A stretch of DNA of 64,000 nucleotides from CBFHSD01 sp965658375 (GCA_965658375.1 CBFHSD010000002.1:1-64000); one strand, 5' to 3'. Shown: positions 53,261 to 63,350, counted from the first letter of the stretch. The notes: a model not told the origin generated them from the sequence alone. Numbers and translations are program-made.

Positions 53261-53877
53261 TATCAGAATCTAGAACAGCGGGTATATTCAGCTTTTTATT
53301 TCACCCATTATTGATTCCTACCTACGGCCTCATTTTTTTGCTAACTCAACTTGATGCTTACTTTGTATATATTCTTACTCCGAGAGCCAAAACGGCCCTC
53401 TGCATCGCTACTTTTATTACAACAGCCTTATTTCCAAGTTTGGTTGTATTCTTATTGCTCAAGTTTAAAATAGTTGCCGATGCTGAGATTAGAGATCGTA
53501 ATGAACGGTTTCTTCCATTTCTTTTCACACTATCCATGTATGTGAGCACGTTTTACATGTTTCGGAATTTGCAAATTTCAGCTGTTCTAGAGTCGATGAT
53601 TTTGGCAGCAACAGCTATTGTGTTTGCTACATTAATCATTACTTTTTTCTACAAAATTTCGGCACACGTAATTAGTCTTTCTGGCCTTTTTGGAATTTTG
53701 TACGGATTATCTATCCGTTACAATTATCCTCTTTCAGAAGTACTTCTCTCTTTGATTTTAATGATAGGAATAATGGGATGGTCACGCATCACCATAAAGG
53801 CACATACACTACCTCAAGTAGTATGGGCTTTTTTTACAGGAATTACACTTGGCTTTGCTGTGATGTTTTTTTACTAA
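53257..53877 (+). CDS. Polytopic membrane protein, weak PAP2-like character
   Basis: A 206-residue protein with about five or six membrane segments. The C-terminal half (KISAHVISLSGLFG, then GWSRITIKAHTLPQVVWAFFTG) recalls the later motifs of PAP2 phosphatases (SRxxxxxH...D), but the final acidic residue is replaced and the first KxxxxxxRP motif is missing, so catalysis is doubtful. It overlaps rpoN by 4 bases and the convergent barrel gene by 4 bases. Confidence 0.65.
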   Translation: MISESRTAGIFSFLFHPLLIPTYGLIFLLTQLDAYFVYILTPRAKTALCIATFITTALFPSLVVFLLLKFKIVADAEIRDRNERFLPFLFTLSMYVSTFYMFRNLQISAVLESMILAATAIVFATLIITFFYKISAHVISLSGLFGILYGLSIRYNYPLSEVLLSLILMIGIMGWSRITIKAHTLPQVVWAFFTGITLGFAVMFFY

Positions 53878-54545
53878 AAGGGCATTAAGCTGATACCTAA
53901 GTTGATTTGATGCATTTCAGGTCCATTTCCTTCTTGAAAGAAAGGAGTGAAAGAATACCCTCCTGTAACAGAAACTTTCCCATAACCAATACGAACTACA
54001 CTCATTAACCGAAATTCTTCTATTGTAGGAAAAATATATGTCTTGTATTTATCCTTCTCTCTCGTAATAAATTTGTCGTGCACATCGAATACGTAACCTG
54101 GCTTTATTCCCAAGGCTATTTTGGTGCTATGACCTTTCAAATTTGGATCAGATCTAAAACGAAGTTCGATTGGCATTTCAACGGTGCTAACCGAGACCTT
54201 ATACTTTCTATACTCTCCTTCTATTTCTTCCCAATAAGCATTATTACTGCCATCATCTATGGTGTCATGCTTTAGAAAAGAGTTGCTGTAGTAATTCTGA
54301 TTGCTGTATCCAAAACCAATAGCAAACGAGACATTTTTAGTGACTGGAGCATCGTACATGTATGCTAGGTTAATTCCGTAGTTGTACCATTTCATTTTAA
54401 GATCACCAGGTCGATGATCAAACGTTTCCCACAAAATATCAATAATGAACTGATCCTGCTTTTCGGGTTTAAGGCTCGTGTTTTCTTGCGCTTGGATGGT
54501 AACAAAACCAATGAATAAAAATGCAAATAGTAATGCGAATCTCAT
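53874..54545 (-). CDS. Outer-membrane beta-barrel protein (PorT-like)
   Basis: A 223-residue protein with signal peptide MRFALLFAFLFIGFVTIQAQ and alternating hydrophobic strands (VSFAIGFGYSNQNYY, VSVSTVEMPIELRFRSD, KIALGIKPGYVFDVHDK) ending in SLMPF with a C-terminal phenylalanine. This is the Bacteroidota PorT-like eight-stranded barrel pattern. PorT is a T9SS component, but many paralogues exist, so the exact identity is open. A -7 box lies upstream at 54564-54571. Confidence 0.78.
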   Translation of the reverse strand: MRFALLFAFLFIGFVTIQAQENTSLKPEKQDQFIIDILWETFDHRPGDLKMKWYNYGINLAYMYDAPVTKNVSFAIGFGYSNQNYYSNSFLKHDTIDDGSNNAYWEEIEGEYRKYKVSVSTVEMPIELRFRSDPNLKGHSTKIALGIKPGYVFDVHDKFITREKDKYKTYIFPTIEEFRLMSVVRIGYGKVSVTGGYSFTPFFQEGNGPEMHQINLGISLMPF

Positions 54546-54563
54546 GTGTAATTATTTGTGAGC

Positions 54564-54571
54564 CAAAAATA
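54564..54571 (-). promoter_or_regulatory. Predicted -7 element of the barrel gene
   Basis: On the minus strand TATTTTTG matches TAnnTTTG, 18 bases before ATG 54545. The nearest -33-like TTG is too far (25 bases) to be convincing. Confidence 0.45.
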
Positions 54572-54707
54572 GCCTAATCCTTGGTATCACTCGATGCAAA
54601 CAACTTTTTAACATTTCTGTACGTTTCAATTCTAGCGGTAGGTCAAATTAATTGTGAGTTTGCCCTCAATTGAAGTAAATTGCCACAGCACTAAATATTG
54701 GGTTTAT

Positions 54708-57308
54708 ATGAAAAACATGCTTTCCATTTTTTTAGTTTTTACCAGTCTCTGCGGTTTTTCTCAAACCAATTTTGAAATAGAGCTATATGATTCTTGCGAA
54801 GTTATAAGGCAAGGTCTCCCTCTTCCTTCGGCTTGGGCTGGGGGTATGAATGCTCCTCAGTTTTCTGAAATAGATTTGAATTTTGATGGGGTCTTGGACC
54901 TCTTTGTTTTTGACAGAGAATACCACACCGTTAAAACATTTATCAATGACGGTATTCAAGGACAAATCAGCTACACTTATGCTCCAGAATATGCAAGTAG
55001 GTTCCCTCAAAACATGGAGAATTTTGTGCTGTTGCGAGATTTTAATTGCGATGGACGTCCTGATATTTTCACATCTATCCCGGCAGGACTAATGGTTTAC
55101 AAGAACATCAGCAATCAATTGGATGGTGTGCAATTTGAAGTTTATACAAATCAGCTCAATGCGCAAGTAGGGTCAATTATTTCTAATATTTACGTTCTTG
55201 GCGATGCCATCCCACTCATTCAAGATGTCAATAATGACGGGTTTTTAGACATCGTAGCATTTGATAATTTTTACTCACATCCATTCTTTTATAAAAATGT
55301 TTCTACCAATTGCGATACCATGGAATTTGTGCAAACGGGTTGCTGGGGGCAGTTTAATGTAAATTCAATTACAGACTCTATCATATTAGGAGCAACATGC
55401 AAAAATGCCGGGGTTTCTGGTCAGGCAGGACCACGTCACTTTGGAACCTACACCTTAGCTGCATGGGATATGGACGCAGATGATGATTTGGAGCTCTTTT
55501 TAGGAGATGCCGAACAAACAGAATTGAAGGCCCTGTACAATGGAGGAGATGTTTGGACAGCCAACATCACATCGGTAGATTATAACTTTCCATCGTCTAG
55601 TGTTCCTGTAGATATTCAATTGAGTGCCTTGGCACATTATATTGACTTGAACAATGATGGTGTTGGAGAAATGATAGTCACTCGCAATAACTACCAAAAC
55701 TCTATTGATAAGGACAACGTATTTCTTTATTCCAATTCTGGTTTGGACAATCAACCGATATTCAATTATACCCGTAATAATTTATTTGTGAAAGACATGG
55801 TAGAGCTTGGTACAGGAGCTCACCCAAGATTTGTAGACATCAATAACGATGGGAAGCTGGATATTGTATCTGGGAACTATGGTTACTTTGATGCTTCTGA
55901 TTCAACGTACACCTCGCAATTGGCTTATTATCAGAACATAGGAACAAATCAGCTTCCCAAATACATATTGATTGATGATGATTACATGCAGCTGTCGCAA
56001 TATGGGATGCAGAATATTTGCCCAACTTTTGGCGATTTAGACAATGATGGTGATTTGGATTTATTAATTGGTGAAAAAACAGGGGATATGCACTATTTTG
56101 AGAATACCGCAGCACCTGGAAGTCAACCCAATTTTGTATTGACAAGTTCACCTTTTTTCAGCCTATCTACCTTGGGCTATTCAACGCCTGTGCTCATAGA
56201 TTTAACAGGAGACACTGTGCTTGACATTCTCGCGGGAAGGGAAGATGGAACATTATCTCTCTTTAAAAACTTCGGAAACGCAGGTGCCCCCATTTTTCAC
56301 ATAGACACCGTGATTCAAAACTTTGCTTCTTTTCAAATTGGAAGTGGAAATGGCTATTTTGGTGAAGGTTATACGGTTCCCACATATGGTTTTGTAGACA
56401 CAACGGGTTTAGCAAATTTAATCATTGGACACAGGAGAGGGTACTTGGTGGTGATTGAGAATACCTACAACAATATAAATGCCCCTTGGGAAATTGTTGA
56501 TACCATAGATATTAGATCTTCTAGAACATCTCCAGACATTGCTGACATCAATAATGATGGCAAGTACGAGTTACTTTTTGGTGAATGGACAGGAGGTATG
56601 GAGCTTTACAAATTTGACGTAGAAGATACCACTACAGTCATCCCACCGGATACTACCATACCAAAATCCTTAGTTACGTTTACAGTAGAAATTCCTGATT
56701 CACTTAATGTGCCTACAGATCCGACAGGCGGTGGTGTTTGGCTCATGGGGAACTTCACAGATCTTACTTGGGATTCACTGCCAATTAAGATGGATTCCAT
56801 TGCTCCCTTCACTTATCAGATTTCTGATAGTATTACACCCGAGATTGTACGTTTCAAATTCTCTATTGGGATGCCGGGCTCTGGTCTAGAAATAGAAGAA
56901 TCTGCAAACTTTCAAAGTTTAGGATGCGGAACAACGGGGCTCAATGGAGGCTTTGACCGCTTTATTATTCGAAGCGAAAACGATACTTCTGTAGCTTATT
57001 GCTGGAATAAATGTGGAGACACCTGCGTTTATGTGCCAGATGACAGTACTTCGGTAGTAGAAAATTATCAGAAACAAAAGCTCTTCGAGTTTTATCCAAA
57101 CCCATCGCAGCATACCGTATTTATTGTGAATAAGGGAACCGAAAAATTGAACGTTGAGTTGATTAGTTTAAATGGAACACTGCTCCAAAGCGTTTCTTTA
57201 AGTGAAAAGCAAGAGCGTATAAATGTGGAGGGCCTCCCTACTGGAATTTATATTTTAAAAGCAACATCAAGGAATAATCTATGGGTTGAGAAACTCATCA
57301 TTGAATAA
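54708..57308 (+). CDS. FG-GAP/VCBS-repeat secreted protein with T9SS tail
   Basis: An 866-residue secreted protein with signal peptide MKNMLSIFLVFTSLCGFSQ. At least nine calcium-loop-like repeats of the DxNxDGxxD kind follow (DLNFDGVLDLFVFD, DVNNDGFLDIVAFD, DINNDGKLDIVSGN, DLDNDGDLDLLIGE, DINNDGKYELLFGE), forming a beta-propeller. Then comes a beta-sandwich segment (VTFTVEIPDS..GGVWLMGNFTD, about 655-770) and a T9SS type A domain (FEFYPNPSQHTVFI to VEKLIIE). ATG 54708 is chosen to start the signal peptide. Likely surface-exposed or released; ligand unknown. Confidence 0.88.
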   Translation: MKNMLSIFLVFTSLCGFSQTNFEIELYDSCEVIRQGLPLPSAWAGGMNAPQFSEIDLNFDGVLDLFVFDREYHTVKTFINDGIQGQISYTYAPEYASRFPQNMENFVLLRDFNCDGRPDIFTSIPAGLMVYKNISNQLDGVQFEVYTNQLNAQVGSIISNIYVLGDAIPLIQDVNNDGFLDIVAFDNFYSHPFFYKNVSTNCDTMEFVQTGCWGQFNVNSITDSIILGATCKNAGVSGQAGPRHFGTYTLAAWDMDADDDLELFLGDAEQTELKALYNGGDVWTANITSVDYNFPSSSVPVDIQLSALAHYIDLNNDGVGEMIVTRNNYQNSIDKDNVFLYSNSGLDNQPIFNYTRNNLFVKDMVELGTGAHPRFVDINNDGKLDIVSGNYGYFDASDSTYTSQLAYYQNIGTNQLPKYILIDDDYMQLSQYGMQNICPTFGDLDNDGDLDLLIGEKTGDMHYFENTAAPGSQPNFVLTSSPFFSLSTLGYSTPVLIDLTGDTVLDILAGREDGTLSLFKNFGNAGAPIFHIDTVIQNFASFQIGSGNGYFGEGYTVPTYGFVDTTGLANLIIGHRRGYLVVIENTYNNINAPWEIVDTIDIRSSRTSPDIADINNDGKYELLFGEWTGGMELYKFDVEDTTTVIPPDTTIPKSLVTFTVEIPDSLNVPTDPTGGGVWLMGNFTDLTWDSLPIKMDSIAPFTYQISDSITPEIVRFKFSIGMPGSGLEIEESANFQSLGCGTTGLNGGFDRFIIRSENDTSVAYCWNKCGDTCVYVPDDSTSVVENYQKQKLFEFYPNPSQHTVFIVNKGTEKLNVELISLNGTLLQSVSLSEKQERINVEGLPTGIYILKATSRNNLWVEKLIIE

Positions 57309-57392
57309 TTAAAATGCCGATGCAACCTTTTGAAGGTTGAATGTATCTATAAAGAAACCACTTCGGTTTTTTACTCTTGCTCAAAGATTTGT

Positions 57393-57424
57393 AGCTCTTG
57401 GTTTGGTCACCAGGAGCTTTTTTT
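57393..57424 (+). terminator. Terminator after the FG-GAP gene
   Basis: A 10-base stem with one G-T pair (57393-57402 with 57409-57418) and a 6-base loop, followed by T to 57424. It lies 84 bases beyond the stop, just before the convergent tex stop. A smaller hairpin (57355-57359 with 57365-57369) with a T tract precedes it. Confidence 0.7.
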
Positions 57425-57429
57425 GTGCC

Positions 57430-59562
57430 TTACTTCAAGGCTTTGAGCGATAATGCAATTCTATTTTGTTGCAAGTCTACTGAAAGCACCTTCGCATTTA
57501 CTTGTTGATCAACATGAAGGTAAGCGCTCGGGTCTGTGATGAACTCGTTGGTAATTTCGCTGATATGTATCAATCCGTTTTGCTTGATGCCAATATTTAC
57601 AAAAGCTCCAAAATTCGTTACATTTTGTATGATTCCAGGAAGAATCATACCCTCTCTTACATCCTCTATTGTTTGAAGAGAAGCATCAAATTCAAAGATC
57701 TTAGCTTTCTTTCTGGGATCCCTACCAGGCTTTTCCAACTCTCTCAGAATATCCTGTATTGTAGGCAGTCCTATAGAATCGCTTACATACTTTTCAGGTT
57801 TAATCTTTTGAATCTGTTCTTTGTTGTGAATCAACTCTTCAAGAGGGGTCTTCACATCTTTGCTCATGCGCTCTACTAATGCATATCTTTCTGGGTGAAC
57901 CGCAGATGCATCTAAAGGATGTTTTCCAGCAGTAATTTTTAAGAATCCTGCCGCTTGTTCAAATGCTTTCGCCCCTAATTTTGGAACTTTCAATAATTCT
58001 TGTCTTGAGCGATAGGTGCCGTTCTCATCTCTGAATGTTACAATATTTTCTGCCAGTTTTTCGCCAATACCACTTACATGACGAAGTAGGTATTTACTCG
58101 CTGTATTCAAATCTACCCCAACTTGGTTTACGACAAACTCGGTAGTTTGATCCAGAGATTCTTTGAGTAGTTTTTGGTTCACATCATGTTGGTATTGTCC
58201 CACGCCAATAGATTTTGGGTCTATTTTCACCAACTCGGCAAGGGGGTCTAACAATCGTCTTCCAATGCTTACCGCTCCGCGAACCGTTACATCATAATTT
58301 GGGAACTCTTCTCTTGCAATTTTGCTGGCAGAATAGATGGATGCTCCTGCTTCGTTTACCACATAAACCTCTAAATCTTTCCTGAACTTGATGCGTTTGA
58401 TCCATCTTTCGGTTTCTCTGCCGGCAGTGCCATTTCCTACAGCAATAGCTTCTGTTTTAAAGGCATCTACTAGGTAATGGATCTTATTGGTAGCCTTTGC
58501 AATTTCTTTCTGAGGCTCATGCGGGTAAATGGTTTCGTTGTGCAAGAGGCTTCCTGTTTCATCCAAGCAAACGATTTTACATCCCGTTCTAAATCCTGGA
58601 TCTATGGCTAAAATGCGCTTTTGTCCTAAAGGAGCCATTAAGAGCAATTCCCTAAAATTTTTAACGAAAATGTCAATGGCCTTTTGGTCAGCTTTGTTTT
58701 TTGCGAGACTATTAAATTCAGTTTCTAAACTCGGCTGTAAAAGTCTTTTCCAAGCATCGAGTATGGCATGTTCGAGCAAGTTTCTTGTTGGGCTACCAGA
58801 ATTTACTATTCTTCTATCAATGAGGTCCAACGCCCTATCTTGAGGTGGACTTAGTTTAACGCGGATTATTCCCAAATCTTCTCCACGCTTCATCGCCAAA
58901 AAACGGTGAGAGGGAATGTTTTTGTAGAGATGGTTTCCCTCCCAAAAATCTTTGAATTTAAACGCTTCTTGGTGGTCTTTTGCTTTTTTAATCAGTTTTG
59001 TTTCATAAACGGCATCTCTTTCAAACAGCCTTCTAAGATCATTCTTTACCTGTATGCTTTGCGCCACCCATTCTGAAATGATATGCTGGGCCCCTTCTAT
59101 GGCTTCATCAATACGCTTTACATCCTTATTTAAGAATGACTTGAAGTGTTGATTGCTCAAGGGAGAATTTTGTGCCATAATCATTCGAGCAAGACCTTCA
59201 AGGCCGGCTTCTTTGGCTTTTGATGCAAGGGTTTTTCTAGAAGTCTTGTAAGGGGCAAATAGATCTTCGAGTAGAATGAGTGTTCCTGCCTCATTTACTT
59301 TTTTAAGGAGTTCCTTGTCAAACACCTCAAGCTCTTCAAGCTTGTTTAGAATATAAGATCTGCGGTGTTCAAGTTCATCCTTTGCTTTTTTAAGAGAAAG
59401 TAGTTTTTCCAACTCCACTTCGTCCATACCGCCAGAAACTTCTTTTCTGTAGCGTGCTATAAAAGGAAGCGTAGCGCCACCTTCAAAAAGCCTTAATGTA
59501 TCCTCAATTTGTCTTTGAGATTTTTGGAGTGTAGTGCTGAGTTGGGAGATGAAACCTTGCAT
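57430..59562 (-). CDS. tex: RNA-binding transcription accessory protein Tex
   Basis: A 710-residue protein with the full Tex order: helical N-domain (LPFIARYRKEVSGGMDEVEL), YqgF-like nuclease fold (ILAIDPGFRTGCKIVCLDE), helix-hairpin-helix pairs (ASKYLLRHVSGIGEKLAENIV, split as ASKYLLRHVSGIG) and a C-terminal S1 domain (EGMILPGIIQNVTNFGAFVNIG). Tex binds nucleic acids and RNA polymerase; its role in transcription is still debated. The length is slightly shorter than the E. coli YhgF protein. Confidence 0.94.
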   Translation of the reverse strand: MQGFISQLSTTLQKSQRQIEDTLRLFEGGATLPFIARYRKEVSGGMDEVELEKLLSLKKAKDELEHRRSYILNKLEELEVFDKELLKKVNEAGTLILLEDLFAPYKTSRKTLASKAKEAGLEGLARMIMAQNSPLSNQHFKSFLNKDVKRIDEAIEGAQHIISEWVAQSIQVKNDLRRLFERDAVYETKLIKKAKDHQEAFKFKDFWEGNHLYKNIPSHRFLAMKRGEDLGIIRVKLSPPQDRALDLIDRRIVNSGSPTRNLLEHAILDAWKRLLQPSLETEFNSLAKNKADQKAIDIFVKNFRELLLMAPLGQKRILAIDPGFRTGCKIVCLDETGSLLHNETIYPHEPQKEIAKATNKIHYLVDAFKTEAIAVGNGTAGRETERWIKRIKFRKDLEVYVVNEAGASIYSASKIAREEFPNYDVTVRGAVSIGRRLLDPLAELVKIDPKSIGVGQYQHDVNQKLLKESLDQTTEFVVNQVGVDLNTASKYLLRHVSGIGEKLAENIVTFRDENGTYRSRQELLKVPKLGAKAFEQAAGFLKITAGKHPLDASAVHPERYALVERMSKDVKTPLEELIHNKEQIQKIKPEKYVSDSIGLPTIQDILRELEKPGRDPRKKAKIFEFDASLQTIEDVREGMILPGIIQNVTNFGAFVNIGIKQNGLIHISEITNEFITDPSAYLHVDQQVNAKVLSVDLQQNRIALSLKALK

Positions 59563-59614
59563 CCCACAAAAATGAAGAATTGATTCGCAATTTTAGTGCG
59601 CTTTCATCATCTTT

Positions 59615-60226
59615 CTATTGAAAGAAATAGCTGTTTACAAATACTCCGTCTGTAATCACCAAAGAATCATCGTTTTGGTTGTACAAGGTGCAATTGAATT
59701 TTGCGAAAACTTTGGTAATGGTATCGCCAAAAGAAAGGCGCTCTTCATAGTCTTCTAATTGAAAAGTGCTGTTTTCAGGTTGTTTCAAATCAAAAGAAGT
59801 CCATTCTGTTCCTGAAGCATCTGTATAATTGACAACCCCAAAGTTTTCGCGAATATCTATGAATTGATAGTTTGTTTTATTAAACAACGTATTGTATTCA
59901 TTTCTAGTGGGTATCTCGGTAGCATTGTCTTTTAAAACAGAGCCAATTGCGATGCTAAAGCTAGAATTGTCGCTTGCTTCGAAACCAGATAAATAACTGT
60001 AATAGTATTTATCGTTGCTAGAGGTAGAAAGTCTACCCGTACCCAACTGATGGCCTAAATCCACAGAAAATTCAATACTGTCTCCGTTGGTATATCCTTT
60101 CATTTGACTTTGGGAGTTGATGCCAATGCCATCCGAAATTTCTATGATGATGTTTTCTTGTTCGCCATCGTCTTTATTGCATGAAAGTAGAGTAGCGAAA
60201 ATGGAGAGTACAAGTATTTTTTTCAT
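59615..60226 (-). CDS. Lipoprotein of unknown function
   Basis: A 203-residue protein beginning MKKILVLSIFATLLSCNKDD, with a lipobox LLSC at Cys16 and a polar +2 Asn/Lys start, followed by a beta-strand-rich, Ser/Asp/Tyr-rich chain. No family recognised. It is a single gene, 52 bases upstream of tex on the same strand, and divergent from the amidohydrolase genes by 88 bases. Confidence 0.7.
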   Translation of the reverse strand: MKKILVLSIFATLLSCNKDDGEQENIIIEISDGIGINSQSQMKGYTNGDSIEFSVDLGHQLGTGRLSTSSNDKYYYSYLSGFEASDNSSFSIAIGSVLKDNATEIPTRNEYNTLFNKTNYQFIDIRENFGVVNYTDASGTEWTSFDLKQPENSTFQLEDYEERLSFGDTITKVFAKFNCTLYNQNDDSLVITDGVFVNSYFFQ

Positions 60227-60288
60227 TTAAAAAGTTTTAAAGCAAGGTCTTTATGCGATGGCTTGGATTTATTGAAAGGGGATAATAC

Positions 60289-60296
60289 TATTTTTG
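60289..60296 (+). promoter_or_regulatory. Predicted -7 element of the amidohydrolase operon
   Basis: TATTTTTG matches TAnnTTTG, 18 bases before ATG 60315. A TTG at 60263-60265 gives a 23-base spacer, at the long end of the usual range. The in-frame TTG at 60294 lies inside this box, so it is unlikely to be a start. Confidence 0.55.
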
Positions 60297-60314
60297 CGCT
60301 TCTTAAGAAGCTTT

Positions 60315-63300
60315 ATGCGTAAAATCATCCTTTTTATTTCGTTCATCCACTGTTTTCTAGCCTATGCTCAACAAACACCAATAAGCGGTGTGTCTGACAG
60401 GTATAAGCAGTTAACGGCATTCACAAATGCGAATATCGTTCTTAATCCTCAGACGCAATTAAAGTCAGCCACGTTGCTTATTCAAGAGGGTAGAATTCTA
60501 AAAGTTGGTGAGGATATCCAAATTCCTGAACATGCGGTAATTATAGACCTTGAAAAGAAATGGATTTATCCAGGCTTCATAGATATCTATGCCAATCTTG
60601 GTTTGCCATCTCCACAAACAATTCAAGGGTCTTCTTACCCGCAGTATAACAATGCCAAAGAAGGAGCTTACGACTGGAATGATGCCAACAGAGCTTGGCA
60701 AAAAGCAGTTGAAGACTATACTTGGCAAGAAAAGGAGGCGAGAGCCTATTTAAAGAATGGTTTCACCAATGTGTTGAGTCATTATCAAGATGGTATTTTT
60801 AGAGGAACGGGAACCTTTGTTAACTTGTCTCCAACTATAGATAAAGCCATTGTAAAAGAACACGCAGCCACCTTTTATTCGTTTGATAAAGGCTCTTCAA
60901 AACAACAGTATCCAAACTCTTTGATGGGTGCGATGGCACTTATGCGCCAAACCTTTGCAGACGCCATTTGGTATGAGAATAAACCAGAAGAAAGAACCAA
61001 TCTAGCTTTAAACGCTATTGGAGAACACAGGGATCTTCCAAAAATCATAGAAGTTTCAGACTATCTGAATGCCTTGCGCGCAAATCGATTGGGGGATGAA
61101 TTTGGCACTCAGTTTATTGTTAAAGCAGGCAATGACCTGTATAAAGATTTGGGAAGAATAGGTGGCACAGGTGCTACTTTTATCATTGACTTAAAAACGC
61201 CCAAAGCCTATGACATTGTTGATCCTTTAGACGCACTGAACATCTCTTTGGCTGATATGAAACACTGGGAAATGGCACCGTTCAATGCCATGTACCTCCA
61301 GCGTTACAACATCCCATTTGTACTTACTTCATCAGGCATGGATGCGAAGAAGTTTTGGGGTAAAATCTTAGCGCTTAAATCTACAGGAGTAACAGAACAA
61401 AATATTCTTAGCGCACTCACTACAACGCCAGCAGCGCTCTTGAACCTTCAAGAACAAGTAGGAACCTTGGAAGGTGGTAAGTATGCGAATTTTATCATTA
61501 CCGATGCTTCCATTTTTGATGGGGGAAAGGTGTTGCAAACTTGGGTTCAAGGAGAAAAAAATGCTTTTGAAGCTACATCAACTTGGTTGGTAGAAGGAAG
61601 CTACAATTTAATGGTAGATAGCACAGCGGTTGAAATGACCATTCAACAGCAAGGGAAAGAAAACACCGTGCTAGCGCAATCAAAAGCTTTTGGAAATGGA
61701 CAAGGTAAGATGGAGCAAGATGGTCACCTTGTATCGTTTTACATCGACTTTGGATCACAAGAACAAAGCCTTTACCGTTTTTCTGGTCGTGTAAATTTTG
61801 AAGGTAAAATTCTAGATGGTAAAGGAGAAGACATTCATGGTGTTTGGTTCACTTGGACAGCTGTTAGAAAAGATGAAGCCATTGAAGAGAAAAAAAATCA
61901 TCAGTCTCTTTCTAGTGCAGACCACACATTCTGGCACCCCTTTCAAGCATATGGCAGAGAAGCATTGCCGCAAAGAGAAGACTTCTTTATTCGCGGAGCT
62001 ACAGTTTGGACATGTTCCGATTCTCAAGGAGTTTTTGTAGGTGATGTTATTGTAAGAAATGGTCAAATAGAGTCTGTTGGAAAACAACTTTCTTACACCG
62101 AAGATTTAAGACTTATCAATGGCAAGAAGATGCACCTCACCCCTGGAATTATAGATGAGCATTCGCATATTGCTGTTTCTGGTGGTGTGAATGAAGCTGG
62201 TCAGGCCAGTAGTGCAGAGGTTTCAATAGGCGATGTGGTGAACCCAAATGACGTGAACCTATACCGTCAACTGGCAGGTGGGGTAACTACTGCGCAGTTG
62301 CTTCACGGATCGGCTAATCCCATTGGTGGACAAAGTGCACTTATTAAGATACGTTACGGACTCGGAGCTGAACAGCTCAAGATCTCTGGCGCTCCTAAAT
62401 TCATCAAGTTTGCTTTGGGAGAAAATGTAAAACAGAGCAATTGGGGAAGTGCAGAAAAAGTGAGGTATCCACAAACTCGAATGGGTGTAGAGCAAGTCTT
62501 TTACGATCATTTTTACAGGGCTCAAGAATACAAAGCGCAGCAGTCTCAGGCAGACTCAATGAACACAGGAGTAAAAACCTGGCCTGTGGTAAGAAACATT
62601 GTAGGTTTTGAAGAACAGAAAGTGAAACCCAATTATGAATTGGAGATCTTGGCAGAAATCTTAGATAAACAACGTTTCATTACTTGCCATAGCTACAAGC
62701 AAAGCGAAATCAACATGTTAATGCATGTGGCGGATTCTATGGGTTTTAGAGTCAATACCTTCACCCATATTTTAGAAGGATACAAAGTAGCAGATAAAAT
62801 GAAACGCCATGGTGTTGCTGGATCTACTTTTAGCGATTGGTGGGCATATAAATATGAAGTGAAAGATGCCATACCTTACAATGCAGCCATCATGGCCGCT
62901 CAAGGAGTTTTAGTAGGCATCAATTCAGATGATGCTGAAATGGGAAGAAGACTCAACCAAGAAGCCGCAAAAGCTGTAAAATATGGTGGAGTAGAAGAAC
63001 ACGAAGCCCTAAAAATGGTTACTGCAAATCCCGCAAAAATTCTGCATTTATATGATAAAGTTGGCTCTATAGAGCCAGGGAAAGACGCAGATTTAGTGTT
63101 GTGGACAGATCATCCCTTGTCTGTATATGCCAAGGCACAAACCGTGTGGATAGAAGGGGCGCCTTACTTCTCTTTAGAAGAAAACGCAAAGCTCACAGAA
63201 GAAATGAATATGGAGCGCAATCGCTTAATTCACAAGATGCTACAAGCAATAGAAGATGGTGCCGAAACACAAGAGTTCAAGTTTCATAAGCATAAACACA

Positions 63301-63350
63301 TGCATTGTGATACCTTATTAGATGACTACCTAAATACCAATGAGCAATGA
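60315..63350 (+). CDS. Secreted double amidohydrolase
   Basis: A 1011-residue protein with signal peptide MRKIILFISFIHCFLAYAQ and two amidohydrolase-like halves. In the first (about residues 25-430) the expected PGFIDxHxH is PGFIDIYANLG (86-96), so the metal histidines are lost. In the second (about 550-980) the motif is intact: GIIDEHSHIAVSGG with His616 and His618, then GGVTTAQLLHGSANPIGG, FITCHSYKQSEINM, and NSDDAEMGRRLNQEAAKA with the late aspartate. The substrate is probably a peptide, imide or cyclic amide, by family. The stop overlaps the start of a second amidohydrolase gene. Confidence 0.88.
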   Translation: MRKIILFISFIHCFLAYAQQTPISGVSDRYKQLTAFTNANIVLNPQTQLKSATLLIQEGRILKVGEDIQIPEHAVIIDLEKKWIYPGFIDIYANLGLPSPQTIQGSSYPQYNNAKEGAYDWNDANRAWQKAVEDYTWQEKEARAYLKNGFTNVLSHYQDGIFRGTGTFVNLSPTIDKAIVKEHAATFYSFDKGSSKQQYPNSLMGAMALMRQTFADAIWYENKPEERTNLALNAIGEHRDLPKIIEVSDYLNALRANRLGDEFGTQFIVKAGNDLYKDLGRIGGTGATFIIDLKTPKAYDIVDPLDALNISLADMKHWEMAPFNAMYLQRYNIPFVLTSSGMDAKKFWGKILALKSTGVTEQNILSALTTTPAALLNLQEQVGTLEGGKYANFIITDASIFDGGKVLQTWVQGEKNAFEATSTWLVEGSYNLMVDSTAVEMTIQQQGKENTVLAQSKAFGNGQGKMEQDGHLVSFYIDFGSQEQSLYRFSGRVNFEGKILDGKGEDIHGVWFTWTAVRKDEAIEEKKNHQSLSSADHTFWHPFQAYGREALPQREDFFIRGATVWTCSDSQGVFVGDVIVRNGQIESVGKQLSYTEDLRLINGKKMHLTPGIIDEHSHIAVSGGVNEAGQASSAEVSIGDVVNPNDVNLYRQLAGGVTTAQLLHGSANPIGGQSALIKIRYGLGAEQLKISGAPKFIKFALGENVKQSNWGSAEKVRYPQTRMGVEQVFYDHFYRAQEYKAQQSQADSMNTGVKTWPVVRNIVGFEEQKVKPNYELEILAEILDKQRFITCHSYKQSEINMLMHVADSMGFRVNTFTHILEGYKVADKMKRHGVAGSTFSDWWAYKYEVKDAIPYNAAIMAAQGVLVGINSDDAEMGRRLNQEAAKAVKYGGVEEHEALKMVTANPAKILHLYDKVGSIEPGKDADLVLWTDHPLSVYAKAQTVWIEGAPYFSLEENAKLTEEMNMERNRLIHKMLQAIEDGAETQEFKFHKHKHMHCDTLLDDYLNTNEQ

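Noticed and set aside
60294..60314. TTG start giving the first amidohydrolase seven extra residues
   Set aside because: It lies inside a -7 box, and ATG 60315 begins a clean signal peptide.
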